The notes under the pieces were generated by a model that was not told the DNA's origin, searched no databases, and saw nothing but the letters and a program-made list of their open reading frames with translations. A stretch of DNA of 64,000 bases from Hydnum rufescens UP504 (taxonomy: Eukaryota > Basidiomycota > Agaricomycetes > Cantharellales > Hydnaceae). Where the stretch lies: positions 62,001 to 126,000 of the forward strand of contig MU129055.1 of assembly GCA_014904985.1 (NCBI GenBank), written 5' to 3'. Shown here in pieces: positions 47,416 through 55,920 of this stretch; position 1 is the stretch's first letter, and each line of letters starts with the position of its first letter. The translations under genes and the position numbers were made by a program.

Positions 47416-48371
47416 TGTAGAAGAGTTTTATGGGCTAGGTTGTATGACCACAGAACTCTGAGGGCAAGCTGTCCAACTCAAGCCTCAGTCTTAGCCAGTG
47501 AGAATGGTGCAAGGTTTCACAGGACACTCTAAGTACACTAGGTGTAGCTAGGAGCTATAAGAAGGTGGGGGGGGTATGCAGGGACTGCACGCTACTGAGG
47601 TGGAACAATATTAATACCTTACAACTTGCAAGCTGCAGACTTGGACAAGAAGGCACAATAGAGGTCCTCAGGGAGAAGTAGTATGACTCTAGGTCAAGTC
47701 AAGGAAGGATGAGACAAACTGGAATTGTAGTGGTCTAGTGTTGTAAGAGAGTAATGGCCTGTAGTGCTATGTCAATTGTGTCAGTATCCGCGTATTATGT
47801 AATCAAAGGTTCTGGCTACTTGGAGTCCAGGTGAGAGGAGGTTGTATCAGGTCACTATGCCTGTATTGGATATGCAGTATTTACCAGATTGCTATGCCTG
47901 GGTTTAGATTCAGATTCAGATACAAGTGAGCTTTAACTATAGTGGGCTATTCTACAACTAGTGGGACTACACACATTCCATTCACTAGCTGGACCACACC
48001 AGAGGTACTTAATTGTACAGGCAAGGTGAATTTACAAGGCTTGATACCAGGGAACAGTCAATCACTATGATTCAGAGGAAGCTATCTATGAGACAAACTT
48101 CTACTAGCTAGTCCTAGTGTTGGATTTGTTGTTCTACCATGCCAGATAACAGGGATATTTATACCTTTAAGGACCCATTCTAGAACATTCTATCATTCCT
48201 CCATCTAACTTCCTTACCATTCTAGAGGTTTCTATCGCAATCTAATATTCCATCCCTTGTTCTTTCTAGGACCTTCTCCACTTTTCTGATCATGTGATTC
48301 TTTTCACAGCCACATTTCCTAGACCCCTAAATGCGTAAATCAGATCCTCTCTTTTACTTTATCCTTCTACA
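47416..48371. mobile_element. 956-bp solo LTR with 5-bp target duplication
   Basis: Begins TGTAGAAGAG and ends CCTTCTACA (inverted ends TGTAGAAG/CTTCTACA). It is flanked on both sides by TGTAT (47411-47415 and 48372-48376), a 5-bp target duplication typical of LTR elements. Removing it restores the left arm of the palindrome, which then matches the right arm. No coding sequence inside. Confidence 0.85.
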
Positions 48372-48376
48372 TGTAT

Positions 48377-48855
48377 ATTATAAATAAATACTATATAATA
48401 AAAATTTGTCCAGGAAAACCTGAAGAAGATGATGGTAATGAGTCAGAGCTCAATAAGGCATGAGATAGCTAATTACAGAGTGGATTGGGTCACTTCTATG
48501 CATCAGAATTGGCCCAAATTTAAATATAGCAGTGTTATATATACACTCTATATGGGCAAGTGATTATCTCAGACAATTCTCACATTTTTCAATTTTTCAC
48601 ACCTTCAATTCCCTATTTAGGGAATTGAAGGCATGAAAAATTGAAAAATGTGAGAATCATCTGAGATAATCACTTGCCCATATAGAGTGTATATATAACA
48701 CTACTATATTTAAATTTGGGCCAATTCTGATGCATAGAAGTGGCCCAATCCACTCTGTAATTAGCTATCTCATGCCTTATTGAGCTCTGACTCATTACCA
48801 TCATCTTCTTCAGGTTTTCCTGGATAAATTTTTATTATATAATATTTATTTATAA
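48377..48855. repeat. near-perfect ~480-bp palindrome core
   Basis: Arms of about 240 bp read outward from AATTCCCTATTTAGGGAATT at about 48,606-48,625. For example CTCACATTTTTCAATTTTTC on the left mirrors GAAAAATTGAAAAATGTGAG on the right, and TATATACACTCTATATGGGC mirrors GCCCATATAGAGTGTATATA. The symmetry continues beyond the LTR insertion: 47,330-47,415 matches 48,856-48,945. Confidence 0.92.
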
Positions 48856-49039
48856 TATACATGCTTGGTACTATTCTGTACTGTGCTCCCAGCACCAGCA
48901 CTTGGGTGCTTCTTGAGTATCAGCAATTGCTGGCATTGAATCTGCATCTTGCTTCCTATCTCTGCAACCACAACAAGCAACCACCCAAAAAGGCAACCAC
49001 ACAACCACACACCCGCCGCTGTGGGTGTGTGGTCACAAG

Positions 49040-50411
49040 GTGAGTGTTTTTTCTAGTAGATACAACAGTGCAAAAAGAGCAGCGAAAGCTGCTCTTTTTG
49101 TGCTGCTTTGGAACATTTTACTAACATCTCTTTATTTATTTTAGATTGAGGCCTTGTCAATGCATGACAAGAGCCCAAACAGCCATGCGATGTATGGAAA
49201 TGAGACGCAGCAACGTGACATCCAGCAATGTGATACAGAAACATGACACATGACAGCGCAACATGGCAACACACCAAATGGCAACATGCCAAATGGCAAC
49301 ATGCCAAACAGCAATGCACCAAATGGCAATGCACCAAATGGCAATGTGACACATGGCAATGTGACACATGGCAACATGACCTACAGCAACACACCAAATG
49401 AGGCCCCCAGGAACCACACACCCACCATGGCAGGTGTGTGGTACTATATAATGTGAGTCCCCCCCCAGTAACTACAGGCATGCAAAAAGAGCAGCAAAAG
49501 CTGCTCTTTTTCATGGTCTTTAACTCTTAACTAACATACAATCTTATATTCTAGGTCATTGCTTCCTGCATGAATGAATACCCATGTGAGAACCCCTGTA
49601 ACCCCACCCATCGACACCCAAACAATGGGCCCTGTATGAACTGCTGCACCCATGAGCCAGAGCACAGCCCCAGTACCCCACACCTGCAGCAGTGGGTGTG
49701 GGGTACTACAAGGTAAGGTTTATTTTTTTATTTTTTATTCTTTATGCTTGTGGCACAAAAAGAGCAGCATAAGCTGCTCTTTTTGTGCTGCTTTAGATTT
49801 TTTTTTTACTGACATGCTTTATTCTAGATTGGGGCCTGCCCAACACACAACAATAACCCACAAAATGACAAACAAGATGGTACACAGCAACATGACACAG
49901 CAATGCGACACAGCAACACAGCAACAACATGACATATGGCACTGTGCCAAATAAGGGCCCGGAATCACACCCACCATGGCAGGTGTGTGGTTCTATATAA
50001 GGTAAGTCCCCACCCCCCCTCACTAGCTACAGCCAAGCAAAAAGAGCAGTGAAAGCTGCTCTTTTTGCATGGCCCTTATTTCCTAACTAATTTAAAAATA
50101 ATATTTTGTAGGTTTCAACTGCCCTCGCAAACGAATTCTGACAAAGAACCCCCCATAACCTGGCCTATTGACCCCTGAACAACAGGGGACCCATACGAAC
50201 TGCCATGTGTATGAGCCGGCATATGTATGCACTGGCATATGGATGAGCCAGTGTGCATGGCCCCAGTACCCTACACCTGCAGGTGTGGGGTACAAGGTAT
50301 GTGTTATGTTTTTTATTTATTTCTTAGTCTTGTGGCACAAAAAGAGCAGCATAAGCTGCTCTTTTGCATTGCATTAATGTTGTACTAACATTGAATTCCT
50401 TATTTCTATAG
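49040..50411 (+). repeat. right arm: five intron-like modules with paired hairpins
   Basis: Plus-strand counterparts of the left-arm modules: 49040-49144, 49452-49554, 49716-49828, 50001-50111 and 50298-50411. Each runs from a GT donor to a TAG and contains AAAAAGAGCAGC..GCTGCTCTTTTT. The intervening segments end in CACCCAC..GTGTGTGG hairpins. The segment 49,555-49,715 has an open Cys-rich frame (CENPCNPTH, GPCMNCC), but neighbours contain stops. Confidence 0.8.
49255..49395 (+). repeat. ATGGCAACATGCCAA-type minisatellite
   Basis: Repeats of about 12-15 nt built on ATGGCAA and ACACCAA words within a right-arm inter-module segment. Confidence 0.75.
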
Positions 50412-50659
50412 ATCCTTGACCAGAATCCACATGAACCCCCTCTGAACCTGCCAAATGACATGCTGGGAATGAAAACCATGAACAAGCCCCCACAAACAAA
50501 AACCCACTCCCTTGAGGGAGCACCCAAATGGAACTGGCCCTGACCAGGGCAAATGAGCCCCACCCACTGTGGCAGGTGTGGTGGGTATATGCAGGTGCGT
50601 GACTGGCAGGAACCATGCCCCCCTGTGGTGGCAGACCCTGGGGGGGGGATAATATGTAT

Positions 50660-50738
50660 ATAGCATAATATATATATAATTATAGCAGTAATAATAATAA
50701 TAATGATAATAATAATAATAAATAAATATATAATCTAG
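50660..50738. repeat. TAA/TA microsatellite
   Basis: (TAATAA)n and (TATA)n tract between the last module and the right terminal hairpin. Confidence 0.9.
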
Positions 50739-50806
50739 CACAGCCATGGATTGGCTGAAATGAATTGGAATGGCCATATTTTGGCTGTATTTTGGCCATA
50801 CTGTCT

Positions 50807-50861
50807 GGGGACCTATTAGGTACCATTTTCTGCCCCAAAAATGGTACCTAATTAGGTCCCC
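50807..50861. repeat. terminal hairpin, right end
   Basis: GGGGACCTATTAGGTACCAT and its near-complement ATGGTACCTAATTAGGTCCC enclose TTTCTGCCCCAAAA. Stem of about 23 bp. It is the right counterpart of 44,608-44,657. Confidence 0.85.
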
Positions 50862-50864
50862 AAT

Positions 50865-51257
50865 TTGACTGACCAGCCTGAACCCACTGTTGACCATATG
50901 ATGCTGAGGATGAATGAGCATGGACCTCCTGTCAATGGCTTTGCCAATACACATCTGCATCTTGCAAAGACATTCTTGGGGGGGAACAACCCTGTGGCTC
51001 CTGAGGATCAGACTGCTGATATGCTCCTGAATCATCATGGAAAGACCATGAGCAGTCATGCCTCCATTGCTCTTGTGAGTCTTCATATGGAGTCCACAAT
51101 GACCCAGCATAAGAACAATGCTGAGAGGGCCCAGCTTGGTGATCTCTGCCATAGGCATGCAATACATTCATTCAGTTATCATCTCAAAGCCAAGATGATC
51201 TATTGTAGGAACCTGAGGGACCCCTATGGCTTGAGGGTACTCTTGAATGATGGCTAG
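50865..51257 (+). CDS. unrecognised ORF at edge of inverted repeat
   Basis: An open frame of about 130 codons; the first ATG is near 50,899. His-rich, protein-like sequence (HHGKTMSSHASIALVSLHME, AERAQLGDLCHRHAIHSFSY). No family recognised. The 5' part lies within the terminal repeat, so the true start is unclear. Confidence 0.3.
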   Translation: MTDQPEPTVDHMMLRMNEHGPPVNGFANTHLHLAKTFLGGNNPVAPEDQTADMLLNHHGKTMSSHASIALVSLHMESTMTQHKNNAERAQLGDLCHRHAIHSFSYHLKAKMIYCRNLRDPYGLRVLLNDG

Positions 51258-51990
51258 AAGCCCTGAAAGGATCTTCATGGTATTGGATCCCTCTGGCTCT
51301 ATCAGCATGAGGTGCTCTTGGTGGTAAGCAGGAGTTATACACCCCAGAGTGACCTTGAGAGCTCTGCAAATGATGTTGCAGAGATTTTGAGCAAGCATTC
51401 TGGGGTGTTCTGCTTGGACTTCGTGAACAGCTGCAAGAATGTTGTGGATTGGGTAGACAAGAAGAGCGAGCATGCTCAAGCTGGACAGCAGCCAAAGTGA
51501 GAGGAGAAACACATGGAGGAGTGATGGGGGGATCGTGAGGAGAATGGCAAGGAGAACTGCGAGGAGAATTGCAAGAGTGGTGGGGGGAATCATGAGGAGA
51601 ATTGTGAGGAGAACCGCAAGGGGAATTGAGAGAGCAATGGGGGGGATCATGAGGAGAATTGTGAGGAGAACTGCAAGGAGAATTGCAAGAGTGGCAGGGG
51701 GAATCACAAGGAGAATTGTGAGGAGAGAGATTGGGGGAATTAGCATCAGGGGCCTTAGCATCAGGGGCATTAGGAAGCAGAGGATGAGGAGAGATATCAG
51801 AGACCAAAGAGACATGAGGAGATGTAGGATGAGAGATGTTCATCCTCTCCATTGCTGCCTTAACCACAGCCTCTGCATTGAGTTTCTCCTGTTCAACTGC
51901 AACTCAATGGGCCTCATTCCTTTGCTCCCATTCTTCACCAAGCTTCTGAACCTTTGTGAGCCTCTTGTTGTAGTGCTGTGGAAGATAAAA
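51184..51990 (-). pseudogene. repeat-rich hypothetical gene segment with in-frame TGA
   Basis: The minus-strand frame from about 51,985 reads KRLTKVQKLGEEWEQRNEAH, meets TGA at 51,904-51,906, then continues VAVEQEKLNAEAVVKAAMER and a Ser/Pro/His/Asn-rich repeat region coded by the 51,525-51,730 minisatellite. The N-terminal part looks like a coiled coil. No function inferred. CGA to TGA decay would explain the stop. Confidence 0.45.
51525..51730. repeat. GAGGAGAATTG minisatellite
   Basis: Imperfect copies of ATGAGGAGAATTGTGAGGAG and GCAAGGAGAATTGCAAGAG words. A similar GGGGATTGG..AAGG array is at 60,640-60,850. Confidence 0.85.
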
Positions 51991-52064
51991 ACATCCAGTA
52001 TCAGAAAATGCGAAATTACACAACTTCCAGCCATTGGACGATCACATGACTGATTATGAGATTA

Positions 52065-52525
52065 ATTACGGCTATGTGCAGAAACCAAATTCGTTTTATA
52101 ACTCCGTCAGTTTTGATCGGAGAGGTACGCCCATATAGCACTTAGAAAGCTACGATTCACACCTTTCGAACGGTACCAAACACAAGTCAAACAGACTAAA
52201 ACTGCACTCTCCAGGCCAATTTTACTGTTAAAATCCAGGATTTCCAGTAAAAAACAAATACCTCTGTCAGTTCGCATTCAATCCTCTCGGAACAACTGCG
52301 TCTAGAAAGATATGAAAAATCCTCATCCAACGGTACTAAGCACGCGAAGAACAGATCAAAATTGAACTCTGCAGAACGATATTACTATCAGAATCAACAC
52401 CCATCAGTAAAAAACGAATTTCTCTGTCAGTTCACATCCGATCTGCTCAGAACCACCGCGCCCAGAAAGCTGTTAAAAAAATCCACATCGAATGGTACCA
52501 AGCACGCCTATTACGGATGCAAACT
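52065..52525 (+). repeat. diverged ~150-bp tandem repeat, three copies
   Basis: Each copy carries a CTCCGTCAGTTT/CTCTGTCAGTTC word, then GAAAG near CCAGAAAGC, then CGGTACCAAGCAC-like sequence (about 52,104-52,190, 52,260-52,345 and 52,420-52,505). Two more copies occur at 61,370-61,640, so the family is dispersed. No coding content. Confidence 0.75.
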
Positions 52526-52679
52526 GCTGTCTCTGCATCAAATCCCACACCATGCACTTGTTCCTTTTATTAACCAGTAACAAAGAACACCTTAACCACT
52601 GGACTATGCTCAGATTAATCTCCAGAACCCGGAGATGTCCCTTAATTTCACTTCCCATGAGCCCCAAAACACATCACAA

Positions 52680-52965
52680 GATCAGTGACATCGTGCTCCA
52701 ACTACTCCACAAGCTCAGCAAACTAGTGACATCATTTCCTTTATGAATCCTTTTGTTCTCTTTATGAATGACATCACTATGACTTCACTATGACATCACA
52801 CTCTATGAATGACTCAGCTATGACCGCATTATGACATCATTTCTTTATTTCTCTTTTGTTCTACTCCACTATGACTCCCCCATGACATCACTATGATCTC
52901 ATAGCTTTATTACTCTTTTGTTCTTGCTCCATGCACAGCCACCTTCAGATAGGTATATAAGCTCT
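52680..52965 (+). promoter_or_regulatory. TGACATCA/TGACTCA-rich block and TATA-like site
   Basis: Repeated TATGACATCA, TGACATCACTATGA and GACTCAGC words resemble bZIP (ATF/AP-1-like) sites and end at GTATATAAGC (about 52,953). The arrangement looks like a promoter or an LTR U3 region. No downstream plus-strand gene is evident, so function is inferred only. Confidence 0.35.
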
Positions 52966-53442
52966 CAGATTTTCTTGTTCCCCCCCTATCTCCTCACTCT
53001 GGAAATCAACCACTGTCAACTACTGTCTACCATTCTGCTTAATATCTAAAGAACTGTCTATCTAAAGCCATCTGGAGCTAAGTCATCTTCAAGGTTGTTG
53101 AGACCAAGCTACTGGAAGCCATCTACGCAAAATACTGAAGCCAAGGATAGTTGCAGAACCTAAGGTTAGAGTTGCTGGACATCCAAGGAAAAGGTAAGCA
53201 TAAAGAAATACAAGTCAGGAAAGAAGATTGAAGCATACTAACCAAACTAACCAAGCACTGACCATTCTATAGCCCACAGATATCCGCATTTTGACTAGGA
53301 GGACATAAACAAGGACACACAAATATCAGTAAACGGACAAACACAACATGAACACGTATAAGCCTTTCTATAAGCATTCCATACAATGTATAAGCCTTCC
53401 TATAAGCATCTACGATATATCATTGACTATTGCTAGTCCATA
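52966..53442. other. no supported gene downstream of the TATA-like site
   Basis: AT-rich leader-like DNA with CATTCCATA..AAGCATT repeats at 53,360-53,460. It might be the R/U5 part of an LTR, but I found no second copy. Confidence 0.3.
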
Positions 53443-54474
53443 TCACATTCCATTCTCCAATAAACACATACATATCTTGCAGAGAGTGATCAACCATTGA
53501 AGCAAACCAACCCATTTGAATAAACAGAAACACAGTCTCCTATCTACACACTGGCTGAACCAGATTTTGATTTGACAGTCATTGGAGCTCCCAACCCTTC
53601 TTCTATAGCGCTTTTCATGTTGAATATCTCTTTGGGCCTCAGTCATAGGCCATTTGTGGGGATCTCTCCAACATGTAAGAAGAGTGACCTCAAAAGGAGT
53701 CTGCTTGGCCTTCTTCTTGCCATGGGTCCTGCATATTGCATCAATGATTCAGTTATGAGCATCATGGTCTCTGCGATGTGCAGCAGCAATGAGATCGAGT
53801 GCTTTCTGGTCATTGACATCCTTGGAATTTCCCTGCAACCCATCATCTTCTGACTCGTCCCAATCATCATCATCATTATCAGCACCATCATACATTGAAT
53901 GATAGGGATCATTCTCAACACTTGTGGATGCCTGTGTGGGAGCAGATGAGTCTTCTGAGGGTTCATTGACAATATCTGCATTATAACGAGCTGGGCAAAC
54001 CAATGTCTCAACAGGTCCAAGACCAGACACATATTTGACATGGTAGAGAGTGGGCACAAAGCCTTGAGCAGAAGGGAATGGCCCATATCCAAGTGCTTCT
54101 CACAGAAAAATGATATGTTCCTTCTTACAAGAGAAGGATATCAGCTGCTCAAGTGTGGACACTAGTGATTGGCCATCTTTTTGGCATGGATACCCTTGAG
54201 GAGGGCAGATATACCATGGATTCAGATGCCCAACATGCTCAAACAGAGCCTCAACATGAACAATGTGGGTTTTGGCAGCCATACCTCCTATGTTCAAGTG
54301 GGCACCTGCAGTATGTTGCCCTGGATGATGACCATCCAAAATACCCTGGCAATCTTCTGAGGGATACTCCCTGACACCAAAGACAGGAACTCCTCTACAC
54401 ATCAACTCATGCAACCAGTTTGATTCATCAGGAGAGAGAGGGAAGCGGAATACTGCCAACTCAGTCAGCCACAA
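53443..54474 (-). pseudogene. hypothetical protein gene with two in-frame TGA codons
   Basis: One minus-strand frame of 1,032 nt holds protein-like sequence throughout: LCMRGVPVFGV-type text (as ELMCRGVPVFGVREYPSEDC), NIGGMAAKTHIVHVEALFEH, then TGA at 54,100-54,102, GYGPFPSAQGFVPTLYHVKY, an acidic stretch (DNDDDDWDESEDDG), TGA at 53,749-53,751, then HGKKKAKQTPFEVTLLTCWR. Only TGA stops interrupt it. The ELMCRGVPVFGV segment resembles ELECHGVPLHGI at 63,180-63,220, so a paralogue is present. No function recognised. Confidence 0.55.
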
Positions 54475-55179
54475 ATGTAGGTCTAGTTAGATATTATGAG
54501 CCTTGCATTTATATAGTCTAACTAGAGGTTTTGATGCTGGAGCCCCTGGGGCTGGCTAACCTGATTTCCATGGTTCAGGCAGGGGCCCCTGTGTGGGACT
54601 TCACATATCAAACCAAGCTCCAACTTATAGATCTCAACTGGACTCTCTCCCATACCACTGTAGTAGAACCAACTTCTATTATGAGGAGTATGTACAAACT
54701 ATGGACACAGAGGAGTATTTATACACAGGAGTGGGATTAGAAAACTATAAGACATGATGTAGTTATACACAGGGGTGGAATTAGAAGAGTATAAGTTGTG
54801 AGATGAGGTCACTGGGACATTAGAAGAGATTATGGTTATTTGAGTCTTGTGGAAAAAGAAGAGAAGTCCATAGATTGAGTTGATCAGTGGAGATATTGGA
54901 GAGATCAAACTGAATGGGAGATAGTGACACAGAGCTGGTCATTGAGGTTGGATTGGTAGGATAGACAGGCACACCAGAATGTGTCGCTGTGGGCACTGTG
55001 TTACTGAAGGTTGATGTTGATGGTCTGTACAGGTTTGGATTAGAACCCAGACCCATTGTACTCAAGCCTAAATCAACACCAAGGCCTGAACCTGAACCAT
55101 CAGAGTTCCAAACACCACCTGGACCAACACCAGGGTGCATCGTGGCCACAGGATTTGAACTCAATGTCACCAAATGATC

Positions 55180-55388
55180 CAAATTCAAAGTTGCTGAAGG
55201 TTCCAAATTCGAAGCCATTGAATGGTCCAAATTTGAAGTTCCCAAATAATTCAAACTTGAACTTGCTGGAGGCTCCAATATTGAACTTGCTGGAGGATCC
55301 AATCTCGAACCTGCTGGAGGACCCAATCTTGAACTTGCTGGAGGGTCCAATCTCAGACCTGCTGGAGGACCCAATCTTGAACTCGCTG
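55180..55388. repeat. ~27-bp coding minisatellite
   Basis: Copies of GCTGGAGGACCCAATCTTGA encode repeated Leu-Asp-Pro-Pro-Ala-Ser-Ser-like units on the minus strand. The array resumes at 55,921-55,970 beyond the inserted LTR. Confidence 0.85.
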
Positions 55389-55920
55389 TGTAATATAGTG
55401 TATTACGTAATTAAGTTAGGACTCAAAAGTCATGTATATATGGCAGTTGCCGAGATTAATTAAGTAAACCTTTGCCCAGATCTTCATCACCTAGTGAGAA
55501 ACCATGAATATCTGTCTCTACTCTGCTTCTATCTGCCTAGCTAGTTGGCCTGTCTAGTAGCCATCAATACTAGCCCTTTCCCTGGCTTTGGGACTGCACC
55601 TTTGGATCCTAGCTGGGAAAGCAGTGAGTAGGACAGCCCTTTCCTCTCACTGACCCCCCACTCTCTCCTTAGTTAGTGACTGTGCCACTTGGCCAGTCAC
55701 TACTTCATGTCCTTCATCATGACTCCCACTCCCTCGCAACCTTTTCTCCTGTGTCCAGGGCAAAGCCAGTGCTTAGCCCTGTTTGCAGCTCCCCACCTGA
55801 AGCCAGTGCTAAGGGTGGTGTGATTCCTCTTTGCCCTATTCCTACTCCCTCCCCTGTCAACTCCACTTTGTCCAAGTATGACAACAGGTGCCCTCCTGAA
55901 CTGGGAGGTACTTTGTTACA
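55389..55920 (+). mobile_element. solo LTR inside a minisatellite
   Basis: Begins TGTAATATAGTGTATTACG and ends TTTGTTACA; homologous to 42,848-43,365. Flanks CGCTG (55384-55388) and CACTG (55921-55925) are a 5-bp target duplication differing at one CpG-type site. The minisatellite continues on both sides, proving insertion. LTR plus duplication is 537 bp, a multiple of three, so it preserves the host frame arithmetically but adds stops. Confidence 0.85.

Larger units (their letters stand above)
44587..50880. repeat. long inverted repeat locus (giant palindrome of intron-like modules)
   Basis: The outer ends match in inverted orientation: GGTCAGTCA plus a TAGGTACC hairpin and CAGGGCAGATAATGGTACC at 44,590-44,660, and the complement with GGGGCAGAAAATGGTACC at 50,800-50,880. 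Inside, the left arm carries modules oriented on the minus strand, the right arm carries the same modules on the plus strand, and the centre at about 48,615 is a near-perfect palindrome. Arms differ in module number (nine clear introns on the left, five on the right), and the left arm holds a solo LTR. Confidence 0.8.

Noticed and set aside
49145..50297. Right-arm inter-module segments as exons of a Cys-rich protein
   Set aside because: One segment is open and Cys-rich, but neighbouring segments contain stops in every workable phase and lengths are not multiples of three.
51184..51867. Long Ser/Pro/His-rich minus-strand ORF taken as an intact gene
   Set aside because: Most of it is minisatellite translation; the non-repeat upstream part continues past a TGA, so a repeat-expanded pseudogene is more likely.
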